Both the position numbers and the translations under genes were made by a program. 64,000 nucleotides of DNA from Schaedlerella glycyrrhizinilytica_A (GTDB lineage: Bacteria; Bacillota; Clostridia; Lachnospirales; Lachnospiraceae): NCBI RefSeq assembly GCF_042852765.1, contig NZ_AP031414.1; one strand, written 5' to 3'. The notes under the pieces were generated by a model. It was given only the letters and a program-made list of their open reading frames with translations, was not told the DNA's origin and searched no databases. Shown here piece after piece: positions 1 to 6,999 of this stretch (its first letter is position 1; every line of letters starts with the position of its first letter).

Positions 1-1
1 G

Positions 2-832
2 GAGGAAGTCCCGGAACGTGCGGCAGATGCAGACGTTCTGATCGTCAACAAGATTCCTGTCAATGAGCAGACGATCCACACTGCCTCTCATTTAAAGCTT
101 GTCTGTGTCACTGCCACCGGAACCAACAATCTGGACAAAGCTTATCTGGACCGCCGCGGCATTGCCTGGAGAAATGTTGCCGGATACTCCACCGATTCCG
201 TTGCCCAGCATACATTTGCCATGCTGTTTTACTTACTGGAACATCTGCGTTACTATGATGAGTATGTAAAAGACCGCCGCTATCTGAATGATACGATGTT
301 CACACATTTTGCGCGGCATTTTCATCAGATTTCCGGAATGACTTGGGGCATCATCGGACTCGGTGCGATCGGTCGGAAAGTTGCGGATCTTGCAGCAGCC
401 TTCGGTGCAGACGTGCTGTATTATTCCGCTTCCGGACGTGATCCGCAGGACGGCTACCGACAAGTCGATCTTGACACATTGCTGTCACAGTCCGATATTA
501 TCTCGGTCCATGCGCCGCTCAATGAATATACTGAAAATCTGTTGGATTCTGCCGCTTTTCAAAAAATGAAATCCAATGCGATCCTGCTGAATCTGGGGCG
601 CGGTCCGATCATCGACGAAACGGCGCTTGCAGACGCATTAAAAAACGGACAGATTGCCGCTGCCGGACTGGATGTGCTTTCAGAAGAACCGATGCGTGCT
701 TCCTCACCTCTTCTTGAGATTTTAGATCATGACAATCTGCTGATCACACCACATATCGGTTGGGCAAGCGTGGAAGCCCGTACACGGCTGATGCAGATCA
801 TTGCAGAACAGATCCGTGAGTTTTTTGACTGA
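2..832 (+). CDS. D-2-hydroxyacid dehydrogenase, 5' end outside window
   Basis: NAD-dependent D-isomer-specific 2-hydroxyacid dehydrogenase (glycerate/hydroxypyruvate or D-lactate type), cytoplasmic. The frame is open from base 2, so the N-terminus lies upstream; 276 residues are visible against roughly 310-330 for the family. The first visible part (ADVLIVNKIPVNEQT, then CVTATGTNNLD) is the substrate-binding lobe. The Rossmann motif GLGAIGRKVA follows. The catalytic set is present: Arg in LLNLGRGPIID, Glu in LDVLSEEP and His in LLITPHIGWAS. The ATG at 221 is internal and is not a real start. A strong hairpin terminator follows the stop. The substrate cannot be told from the sequence; the family assignment is secure. 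Confidence 0.9.
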   Translation, partial: EEVPERAADADVLIVNKIPVNEQTIHTASHLKLVCVTATGTNNLDKAYLDRRGIAWRNVAGYSTDSVAQHTFAMLFYLLEHLRYYDEYVKDRRYLNDTMFTHFARHFHQISGMTWGIIGLGAIGRKVADLAAAFGADVLYYSASGRDPQDGYRQVDLDTLLSQSDIISVHAPLNEYTENLLDSAAFQKMKSNAILLNLGRGPIIDETALADALKNGQIAAAGLDVLSEEPMRASSPLLEILDHDNLLITPHIGWASVEARTRLMQIIAEQIREFFD

Positions 833-855
833 ATACAGCCGCTTGCATATAAAAC

Positions 856-901
856 TGCCCCCATCCGAACTCTGCAAACACACAGATTCCCGATGGGGGC
901 A
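856..901. terminator. Bidirectional hairpin terminator
   Basis: TGCCCCCATC (856-865) pairs perfectly with GATGGGGGCA (892-901). It lies between two convergent genes that end at 832 and 917. T-rich DNA follows on the plus strand and an A/T-rich tract on the other side, so it probably serves both genes. Confidence 0.75.
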
Positions 902-916
902 TTCTATTTCTTATGT

Positions 917-1402
917 TTATTTCTTCTTTCCACGAAGCTGTGCGATCACTGCCGCAATCACAACGAAAACGCTGCCGATTCCGATCAGAACATCTCCCAG
1001 ATTAAAGGTGATCTTCGACAACTTCTCATGCCTGCATTTCACCGCAGCATAATCGATCACATACCCGCGGATCCAACGGTCAAATGTGTTGCTCCATGCT
1101 CCGGCTGTCATCAAAGACAGTCCCCATTTCTTCAAAATACACGCTTTTCTCCTGAGCAATGTGATCAACTGATAAATGGTAAGCAAAACCGCTGCAAACG
1201 CCGAACCGTATTTGACAACTTCCTGATGATCCTCCAGAAGATTCATGCACATGCCTTTGTTATAAACTTTTCTCAGAATCAGTTTCCCGCCGCATGCAGT
1301 CCGCTCTTCTTTCTGTGTCATGTATCCCTCGATCGTCGATTTCAGCGCAATGTCGATCAATGCCAGACATGCCGTAATGTTGATCAATACAAGAATTCCC
1401 AT
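917..1402 (-). CDS. Signal peptidase II (LspA)-like membrane aspartyl protease
   Basis: Small membrane protein of 161 residues resembling prolipoprotein signal peptidase, which cleaves lipoprotein signal peptides at the membrane. Hydrophobic segments lie at about 2-20, 64-83, 95-105 and 138-155. The two signature boxes are GAWSNTFDRWIRGYVIDY (about 101-118) and FNLGD (133-137), so both catalytic aspartates (D117 and D137) are present. The segment between helices 1 and 2 is more basic and cysteine-containing than in textbook LspA, which suggests a paralogue rather than the housekeeping copy. It is followed by the shared terminator at 856-901. The upstream gene on the same strand begins at 2121, so it may be a separate transcript. 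Confidence 0.75.
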   Translation of the reverse strand: MGILVLINITACLALIDIALKSTIEGYMTQKEERTACGGKLILRKVYNKGMCMNLLEDHQEVVKYGSAFAAVLLTIYQLITLLRRKACILKKWGLSLMTAGAWSNTFDRWIRGYVIDYAAVKCRHEKLSKITFNLGDVLIGIGSVFVVIAAVIAQLRGKKK

Positions 1403-1458
1403 ACGTCACCTCAGCTTTATTCTTCTCATACTTTTCTTATCTTTCTCTTATACTTCTC

Positions 1459-2121
1459 TTACTCTTCTTCTCCCCGAAGTTTTTCTGCTGCCTCTTTTGC
1501 TTTTTCCACAGTCTTCTCCGCCGCATTTTCCACGGTAACTGCTGCTTTTTCTGCCAGATCTTCCACTTTATCCGCTGTTCTTCCGCCAAAGTCTTCCACT
1601 TTATCCGTTGCTTTTTTCGCCAGATCATCGACCTTTTCTGCCGCGTTTTCCACTGCGTTCGCCGCCTCTTCCGCTTTCGCTCTCATCACGTCCGCATAAT
1701 CGATCACGTCCGCCTCTGCGTCTTTTGCTTGCCGATTCTCGTCTTCAGCTGTAGCTTCCGCCTCCATCTTCTCACCACAATACGGGCAATATGCCATCTT
1801 GTTGGAGATCGTCTTTCCGCAATTTTTACAGGAAAATTCTCCCCGAACTGCTATGATCCGCTTCTCGTAGTCCTCAATGCTCTGTTTTCTGCTCCGGATT
1901 GCCTCGCACAGCCCCTCTGCCTCACTGCCTACGAGATTGCCTGCCTCAAAATATTCGTACACCATCCGTCCGAGATCGATCAGATCTTCTTCCGTTCCGC
2001 GCTCCAGCGCACGGATCTGACTTTTCAGCTTCTGGATCTCCACTGCCTCGCCTGCTTTATTCGACACGGATTCCGCTGTTTCTCCGATCCGCTTGCTCAA
2101 ATCTTCCCAAAATGTTCTCAT
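1459..2121 (-). CDS. Zinc-ribbon protein with alanine-rich helical repeat tail
   Basis: 220 residues, not recognised as a named family. The N-terminal ~90 residues are predicted helical/coiled coil (LSKRIGETAESVSNKAGEA; QKLKSQIRALERG). A zinc ribbon follows with paired cysteines CKNCGK and CPYCGE at about 98-117. The last ~90 residues are a strongly amphipathic Ala/Lys/Glu repeat (units such as AEKVDDLAKKATDKVEDF), like LEA-type or apolipoprotein-like helices. No signal peptide or membrane segment is visible, so it is probably cytoplasmic. A sigma-A-like promoter lies at 2183-2211. The function is unknown; the zinc ribbon and helical repeats are directly visible. Confidence 0.75.
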   Translation of the reverse strand: MRTFWEDLSKRIGETAESVSNKAGEAVEIQKLKSQIRALERGTEEDLIDLGRMVYEYFEAGNLVGSEAEGLCEAIRSRKQSIEDYEKRIIAVRGEFSCKNCGKTISNKMAYCPYCGEKMEAEATAEDENRQAKDAEADVIDYADVMRAKAEEAANAVENAAEKVDDLAKKATDKVEDFGGRTADKVEDLAEKAAVTVENAAEKTVEKAKEAAEKLRGEEE

Positions 2122-2182
2122 AATTGTTTCTCCTTTCCTGTCTGCTTTTCATCTGAACGTTTTCTTTCTCTTTTTATGTTCT

Positions 2183-2211
2183 ATTATACCCGATTCCAAA
2201 CCATGTGAAAA
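2183..2211 (-). promoter_or_regulatory. Sigma-A-like promoter for the zinc-ribbon gene
   Basis: Read on the minus strand: -35 TTTTCA (2206-2211), a 17-nt spacer, then -10 TATAAT (2183-2188), about 60 nt upstream of the ATG at 2121. A cre-like dyad (TGAAAACGCTTTTG) overlaps the -35 but does not fit the cre consensus at its end. Confidence 0.55.
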
Positions 2212-2278
2212 CGCTTTTGTGCACTTATTTTATTTTTTCACTTTTATTTCATTTTTATTTTAGATTTTAACGATGCCA

Positions 2279-2396
2279 GGGGCAAAAGGTCATAAACCAC
2301 ATTGTGCTTGCACATAAGTGGTTTTATGCCTTTATGCCCCGCCCCCAAATGAGGATAAAAGTGGGGCGTATGCCTCGCGATATCCGAATTTGGGGC
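2279..2396. repeat. Structured intergenic element with two long hairpins
   Basis: The gene-free stretch 2122-2523 holds a long imperfect palindrome: GGGGCAAAAGGTCATAAA (2279 onward) pairs with a right arm ending in TTTATGCCCC at 2340, through a perfect inner stem TGTGC/GCACA (2303-2314). A second stem, GCCCCCAAAT (2341-2350) with ATTTGGGGC (2388-2396), follows directly. Further inverted words (GAGAGTGCA near 2405, TGCACTCTC near 2515) extend toward the protease start. The minus-strand ORF at 2244-2450 lies wholly in this structure and is unlikely to be a gene. This looks like a dispersed palindromic element or structured RNA, but only one copy is in the window. Confidence 0.5.
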
Positions 2397-2523
2397 AGAA
2401 TTGTGAGAGTGCATAGCACGAAACAATTCGTCAGGCATCTTTTGATTCAATCTATTTCAAAGATGCACTCATAATCTTACATCCTCCGCTCATAGACTGA
2501 AAAAAAACAGGTTTTGCACTCTC

Positions 2524-4230
2524 ATGATCGATCCATCCATATGCCGGGAGAGAATCCTCTCGGAAGATTTTTATGATTTTATACTAAATGACATAAGAAC
2601 TCCATTTCTAACAGGGATCACGCAGGAGGATCTCTGCAGTCAGGATGCCGGATTCGGCTATCGCTGTCTCTATCTTTCCCGTCTGCAGTCCGGTCCCCTC
2701 TCGCTGGATAAATTCACCTATCACTCAATCCCTCTATGCTATACGCCTACAAGTCTGGACACACTCAATCAAGCCGGGATACTTCCGCTGCAGAATTATC
2801 CCACATTACAGCTCACCGGAAAAGGGATCCTGATCGGTTTTTTGGACGGCGGCATCGACTATCAAAATCCGATTTTCCGAAATATTGACGGTTCTTCCCG
2901 TATTGTCGGTATTTGGGATCAGACCGTGCAGACCGGGACACCGCCCGCCGGGTTTGCTTATGGCTCTGAGTACGATCAGGACACGATCGACCAGGCGCTT
3001 AAACTGGATCAGCCTTTCGACCTCGTTCCTACTGTCGACGAGACCGGACACGGTACATTTACCGCAAGTCTTGCCTGCGGCGGCGGTGTACCCGAAGAAT
3101 CTTTCCTAGGAGCCGCTCCGGACGCTGCCATCGCAGTCGTAAAGCTCAAATCCGCAAAACAATATTTAAAGGATTACTATTTCATACCTGACGGAGTTCC
3201 CTGCTATCAGGAAAATGACATTATACTTGGTCTGTATTATCTGGATCAGCTTGCAAAACGGTTGGATCTGCCTCTTGTATACTGTATCACGCTCGGAACA
3301 AGCGGCGGCGGCCATCTGGGCGACCGTCCGCTTCCGCTCGTCCTCAACGGATATGGTTCTCTTGCCAACCGCATTCCCGTGATCGGAACCGGAAATGAAG
3401 CGGATAAGCGCCATCATTTCTATAACGAAATTCCGGATCAACAGACATCCCAGACTGTCGAGATCCGGGTTGGCGAACAAGTAACCGGATTTACGATGGA
3501 ACTTTGGACTTCCATTCCCAATATCTTATCGATCGCACTGACTTCCCCGTCCGGCGAAACGACAACGCGGATTCCGATCCGTGTCAACAGCCGGACTGAT
3601 TTTGAATTTCTCTACGAGCGCACAAAAGTTACGATCGACTACCGTCTGATCGTGGAAAAAGGAACTGCCGAACTCATCTTCTTCCGGTTCGACCAGCCAT
3701 CGCCCGGAATCTGGAAAATCGAAGTGGAACCGGTACGCATCATCGACGGCCGATACCACCTCTGGCTTCCTGTTTCCGAATTTTTAAGCGGTGAAGTCTA
3801 TTTTTTGGATTCCAACCCGGACTACACGATCCTCAATCCGGGAAATTCCGCAAGCCCTGTCACAGTCTCTTACTACGATGGAGCCAACGGTGCTGTCGCA
3901 CTTGCTTCCGGACGCGGGTACAGCCGGAATGACCGGATCGAACCCTCGATCACCGCTCCGGGAATCAACGTCAAAGGAGCGCTTCCCTCCGGACGTTTTG
4001 CCGTGCGCTCCGGCGCCAGTATATCCTGCGCCGTCACTGCCGGGACCGTTGCTCTCTTGTTGGAATGGATTCTAAAGAAAATGGGAACTCCCGGCATCGA
4101 TGCTTTTCAGATCCAGAGTATTCTGATTCTTGGAGCAGTGCGCGCTCCCGGAAAGGAATTTCCAAACCGTGAGTGGGGATACGGACAATTAAATCTCTTT
4201 AATACGTTCAACGAGATCCGGATGCTGTGA
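2524..4230 (+). CDS. S8 family subtilisin-like serine protease (Csp-type)
   Basis: 568-residue subtilase resembling the clostridial Csp germination-protease family. The catalytic triad is complete: Asp108 in GFLDGGIDYQNP, His176 in DETGHGTFTASLAC and Ser499 in RSGASISCAVTAG. About 200 residues between the His and Ser regions form an inserted beta-rich domain (EIRVGEQVTGFTMELWTSIP onward), as in Csp proteins. No signal peptide is evident. The ATG at 2524 has no clear Shine-Dalgarno (upstream is an A-run and GCACTCTC), so the start is uncertain. The gene stands alone. Its natural terminator (4282-4295 with 6047-6060) has been split by an IS element. It may act in spore germination or peptide turnover; the family is certain, the role inferred. 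Confidence 0.85.
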   Translation: MIDPSICRERILSEDFYDFILNDIRTPFLTGITQEDLCSQDAGFGYRCLYLSRLQSGPLSLDKFTYHSIPLCYTPTSLDTLNQAGILPLQNYPTLQLTGKGILIGFLDGGIDYQNPIFRNIDGSSRIVGIWDQTVQTGTPPAGFAYGSEYDQDTIDQALKLDQPFDLVPTVDETGHGTFTASLACGGGVPEESFLGAAPDAAIAVVKLKSAKQYLKDYYFIPDGVPCYQENDIILGLYYLDQLAKRLDLPLVYCITLGTSGGGHLGDRPLPLVLNGYGSLANRIPVIGTGNEADKRHHFYNEIPDQQTSQTVEIRVGEQVTGFTMELWTSIPNILSIALTSPSGETTTRIPIRVNSRTDFEFLYERTKVTIDYRLIVEKGTAELIFFRFDQPSPGIWKIEVEPVRIIDGRYHLWLPVSEFLSGEVYFLDSNPDYTILNPGNSASPVTVSYYDGANGAVALASGRGYSRNDRIEPSITAPGINVKGALPSGRFAVRSGASISCAVTAGTVALLLEWILKKMGTPGIDAFQIQSILILGAVRAPGKEFPNREWGYGQLNLFNTFNEIRML

Positions 4231-4361
4231 ATGATAGTTTCCTATCATTAGATAAGATGTCGCACTCTTTTGCTTTCAAATAAATCAAGGCACAGCCATT
4301 GGATCAATATCAGTTTGAACTGCTCTCCGTCAAGAGGACAATGAAATAATATAATTTTTTA

Positions 4362-4397
4362 CCAGCCGATATTGCCAAGGTACCGGCTGGATTTTTT
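4362..4397 (+). terminator. Terminator hairpin inside the IS end
   Basis: CCAGCCG (4362-4368) pairs with CGGCTGG (4384-4390) and is followed by ATTTTTT, so it reads as a plus-strand terminator. It overlaps the last codons of orfB on the other strand. It could stop transcription from the upstream protease gene entering the transposase genes as antisense RNA. Confidence 0.6.
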
Positions 4398-5322
4398 ATG
4401 CAGCTAAATACATTTCGTATTTTTCCATTGGTGTAACTATTCCTAAATTTCTTTGAAGCCTTTTGGTGTTATAATATCGAATATAATTTTTTATCATTTC
4501 TATTAAAGATTCTTTATCCATAAATTTTTTACCATAATATCGTTCTCGTTTTATAATTCCCCAAAAACCTTCCATTGGTCCATTATCAATACACTTAGCA
4601 ACTCTGGACATACTTTGTGTCATTCCTGCCTTTTCCAGCTTACTATGAAATACTCGATTAGTGTACTGAAAACCGCGATCGGAATGAAAAAGTGGATGAG
4701 CATCTGGATTTTCAGCAATCGCTTTGTCTACAGTGTCAAAAACTAATGAATTGTCATTCCTATCTCTAACCATGTAGGCCACGATTCTTCGATCATAGAG
4801 ATCTAAAATAGCACTGAGATAAACTTTATGTACTTCAATCCCCTCATACCATTTAAATTCAGTAACATCCGTAAGCCATTTTTCATTTGGTTTATCTGCA
4901 TGAAATTCACGATTTAGAAGATTTTCTGCAATATACTGCGGATTGTTAGAATTCCGTGTACAACCATTATTCGCATATTTTATGGTTGATTTGATATCTC
5001 GTTTACGACAGATTCGCAACATTCTTTTATCACTGATTTTAATGTCATGATATCGCTCTAGATCATCCCGAATTCTTCGGTATCCCTTATCAGGACTTTC
5101 ATTATGAATTTGCTCGGCAATATCTGCAATCCGGATATTTTCTGTTTCTCTAGCAGACTTAGAACCATTTAGCCATTTATAATAAGCTGAGCGGGATACT
5201 TTTAAAATTTTACAAGCTTGTTCTACTGGATATCCTAATTGTTTTGTACATTCCAGAATACTCTGATATAAATGCGCTTGCTTTACTTGCGATAAGCATC
5301 TCCCCTTTCTAATTCCTCGAGT
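4396..5322 (-). CDS. IS3-family transposase OrfB (DDE domain)
   Basis: Catalytic half of the IS transposase. The frame is open far upstream of the first ATG (5022): it reads SQVKQAHLYQSILECT, then an HTH_21-type region ending KGYRRIRDDLERY, then the integrase core. The DDE residues are visible in WLTDVTEFKW, LFHSDRGFQYTN and GPMEGFWGIIKRE. It lies in the -1 frame relative to orfA, and no stop interrupts that frame after the A-run at 5322-5328. Expression as an OrfAB fusion by -1 frameshifting is therefore expected, as known for IS3 elements. The coordinates given start at the first codon after the slip (ACT); a separate OrfB start was not identified. Confidence 0.85.
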   Translation of the reverse strand, partial: TRGIRKGRCLSQVKQAHLYQSILECTKQLGYPVEQACKILKVSRSAYYKWLNGSKSARETENIRIADIAEQIHNESPDKGYRRIRDDLERYHDIKISDKRMLRICRKRDIKSTIKYANNGCTRNSNNPQYIAENLLNREFHADKPNEKWLTDVTEFKWYEGIEVHKVYLSAILDLYDRRIVAYMVRDRNDNSLVFDTVDKAIAENPDAHPLFHSDRGFQYTNRVFHSKLEKAGMTQSMSRVAKCIDNGPMEGFWGIIKRERYYGKKFMDKESLIEMIKNYIRYYNTKRLQRNLGIVTPMEKYEMYLAA

Positions 5323-5972
5323 TTTTTTAATAAGTCTCGTTCCATCTTTGTCATGTACAATTCATGTTCTAATTTAGCCATTTTAATTTTTAATTCCTCA
5401 ATTTCAGAACGAGCTTCTTGTTTTTGAATCCTTTTTCCACGCCTGTCTTCTAAACCGTCTTCTCCTAACTGACTAAATTTCTTCACCCACGTATATACCT
5501 GCTGATAGCTGACATTGTATTTTATTGCAGTTTCCCCATAGTTACTGCCATTTTCAAGACAATCTTTTACGATGGTAATGCGTTCCTGGAATGTTGTTTT
5601 TCGTGCTTTATTCATTTGGCTTCCTCCTGACATCTTATGTTCGAAGTTTTTACCACTATTATACACCTTAATCCAGTTTTCGAGTGTTTGAGGTGAACGC
5701 AAACCGTACTTTGCAGCAATTGTCTGTATAGAGCCGTTGCCTGCAAGATAGTCTAAGATAGCATTAGCTTTCAGTTCTGGGGCATAAACCGTATTGTGTT
5801 GTTGTTCTTTAAATGCTAATGGTCCATTTGCCTTATATTGCCTGACCCAAACTTTAATACGTGTTTGTTCTACACCATATCTATCAGCTATAAATTTATA
5901 ACTACCTTCGCCATTAAGATAAGACAATGCAGCCTCTATTCTTTGTTCTGGAGTCACTTTACTCCTAGACAT
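5283..5972 (-). CDS. IS3-family transposase OrfA (helix-turn-helix)
   Basis: 229-residue DNA-binding half of the transposase. It carries two helix-turn-helix units (SYLNGEGSYKFIADRYGV near the N-terminus and LENGSNYGETAIKYNVSYQQ in the middle) and a C-terminal leucine-zipper-like coiled coil (EIEELKIKMAKLEHELYM). This is longer than a typical single-HTH OrfA. Near its end the codons TTA AAA AAA C contain the slippery heptamer A AAA AAA (5322-5328 on the plus strand). After the slip the reading passes into OrfB without a stop. OrfA alone ends at TAA (5283-5285). Confidence 0.85.
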   Translation of the reverse strand: MSRSKVTPEQRIEAALSYLNGEGSYKFIADRYGVEQTRIKVWVRQYKANGPLAFKEQQHNTVYAPELKANAILDYLAGNGSIQTIAAKYGLRSPQTLENWIKVYNSGKNFEHKMSGGSQMNKARKTTFQERITIVKDCLENGSNYGETAIKYNVSYQQVYTWVKKFSQLGEDGLEDRRGKRIQKQEARSEIEELKIKMAKLEHELYMTKMERDLLKKLEELERGDAYRK

Positions 5973-6088
5973 AAAAAATGCCCCCTTTACGATTAACAGT
6001 GTTTTTATATTTCACTGTCTTTCATAAAGGGAGCATATCAGTTTGACTGTGCCTTGATTTTTTCAAGATTATAAAACAAGAGTCGAAT

Positions 6089-6982
6089 CTAAACCTCTTC
6101 ATTGTTTAGATTCGGTAATTTTCCTGCTTGTGATGCAAGCTTCTTTTCCTGTGTTTTAACTTTTCTTTCCAATTTTTTTATATCTTCGGAGGGTGGTAAA
6201 TTTTCAGGCTTAATCCCCCTCTGTCCGAGCATATCTCTTATTGTAGAATTATTTTGCACATGTTCCACAGTAATAGAAGCTTCTCCTTGCAAATCTTTTT
6301 CTTCAACATTGTAATTTGTCATTTCAGTTGCCAAATTCTTCGCAGCAATAGTAAGTGTAGGGAGAAAGTCTGCAAGTGGTCTGTTGTCTTTCACGCCAAG
6401 TCTACTTTTCATTTCCTGAGTAGAATATCCACCGAACAATGCCCTATCTCCTTTAGAACGAATACGCCCAAATCCTGCATCATCAACACCACGTTCATAA
6501 ATATTTTGAGATAATTTCTTTTCGGACTCTCTTAATCTTCCTCTGGCCTGTGTTCTTTCTATCAATGAAATGCGTTCTTCTATAAGTTCCTGCTTTCTTG
6601 TCTGAACAGCAAAATAACTTTGAGCAAAAGCAATTTCTTCTTTTTTAGGATCGCCATTTTGAGCAATAAGGTAACACGCATACCGAGTAAGCATATAGTC
6701 TTTGATTTTTCTTTTTGCACCGCTTCCCAATTCAACCATTTTCGTGACCTCACGAAAATGGTCTAAAATCTCTATTCCAGAGGTCTTACAAGATTCCATT
6801 GCCCGACACACCGCTTTGTCAAAATTCTCCCAACGGTTATACCCCAACAATTCCATAAGTTCTCTCGCATACCAAAATTCTACATCTGCTTCCTCATTAA
6901 CATGCATAATCAAATCATATTTTTGACGAATTTGCTCTATCCTTTTTTTATCCATTTTGTTAACGCGCCTTTCGTCCGGCAT
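6089..6982 (-). CDS. dinD: DinD-like DNA-damage-inducible protein
   Basis: 297 residues matching the DinD family (E. coli DinD is an SOS-induced protein that interferes with RecA filaments). Visible family features are the N-terminal BRO-like block FWYARELMELLGYNRWENF, the box HFREVTKMVELGSGAKRK with DYMLTRYACYLIAQN, and the conserved later segment GDRALFGGYSTQEMKSRLGV. A lysine-rich coiled tail ends the protein. The start could be the codon at 6982 or the Met at 6955 (MDKKRIEQIRQK). The gene begins only 17 nt after the clpX-like stop, so the two are probably co-transcribed. It is more AT-rich than the genes to its right and borders an IS, which suggests acquisition. A perfect 13-bp inverted repeat lies inside it at 6735-6762. 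Confidence 0.8.
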   Translation of the reverse strand: MPDERRVNKMDKKRIEQIRQKYDLIMHVNEEADVEFWYARELMELLGYNRWENFDKAVCRAMESCKTSGIEILDHFREVTKMVELGSGAKRKIKDYMLTRYACYLIAQNGDPKKEEIAFAQSYFAVQTRKQELIEERISLIERTQARGRLRESEKKLSQNIYERGVDDAGFGRIRSKGDRALFGGYSTQEMKSRLGVKDNRPLADFLPTLTIAAKNLATEMTNYNVEEKDLQGEASITVEHVQNNSTIRDMLGQRGIKPENLPPSEDIKKLERKVKTQEKKLASQAGKLPNLNNEEV

Positions 6983-6999
6983 TTTCCTAATGTTCTCAT

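Larger units (their letters stand above)
4316..6040 (-). mobile_element. IS3-family (IS150-like group) insertion sequence
   Basis: A 1725-bp element with two overlapping minus-strand ORFs. The imperfect terminal inverted repeats begin TGAACTGCTCTCC (4316) and, on the other strand, TGATATGCTCCC (6040 inward); both share TG termini, a TGCTC core and GACA near position 25. The flanking triplet GTT (4313-4315 and 6041-6043) fits a 3-bp target duplication. The element is more AT-rich than its neighbours. Both transposase ORFs and the DDE residues are intact, so it could still be active. It lies inside the loop of a former terminator hairpin. Confidence 0.85.
4282..6063 (+). terminator. Intrinsic terminator split by an IS insertion
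   Basis: AAATCAAGGCACAG (4282-4295) and CTGTGCCTTGATTT (6047-6060) are perfect 14-bp inverse complements, and the right arm runs into a T-tract (6058-6063). With the IS (4316-6040) and one GTT copy removed, these arms form a normal hairpin with a ~22-nt loop just past the protease stop at 4230. The IS sits in the loop, so the arms are now 1.75 kb apart. Confidence 0.8.

Noticed and set aside
893..1699. 268-residue plus-strand ORF
   Set aside because: Antisense to the LspA-like and zinc-ribbon genes; Ser/Phe-rich translation with no family pattern.
2204..2218. cre-like site (TGAAAACGCTTTTG)
   Set aside because: The 3' half does not match the cre consensus (TG in place of CA), so catabolite control is not claimed.
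2244..2450. 68-residue minus-strand ORF
   Set aside because: It lies entirely in the palindromic intergenic element, has no ribosome binding site and its codons follow the inverted repeats.
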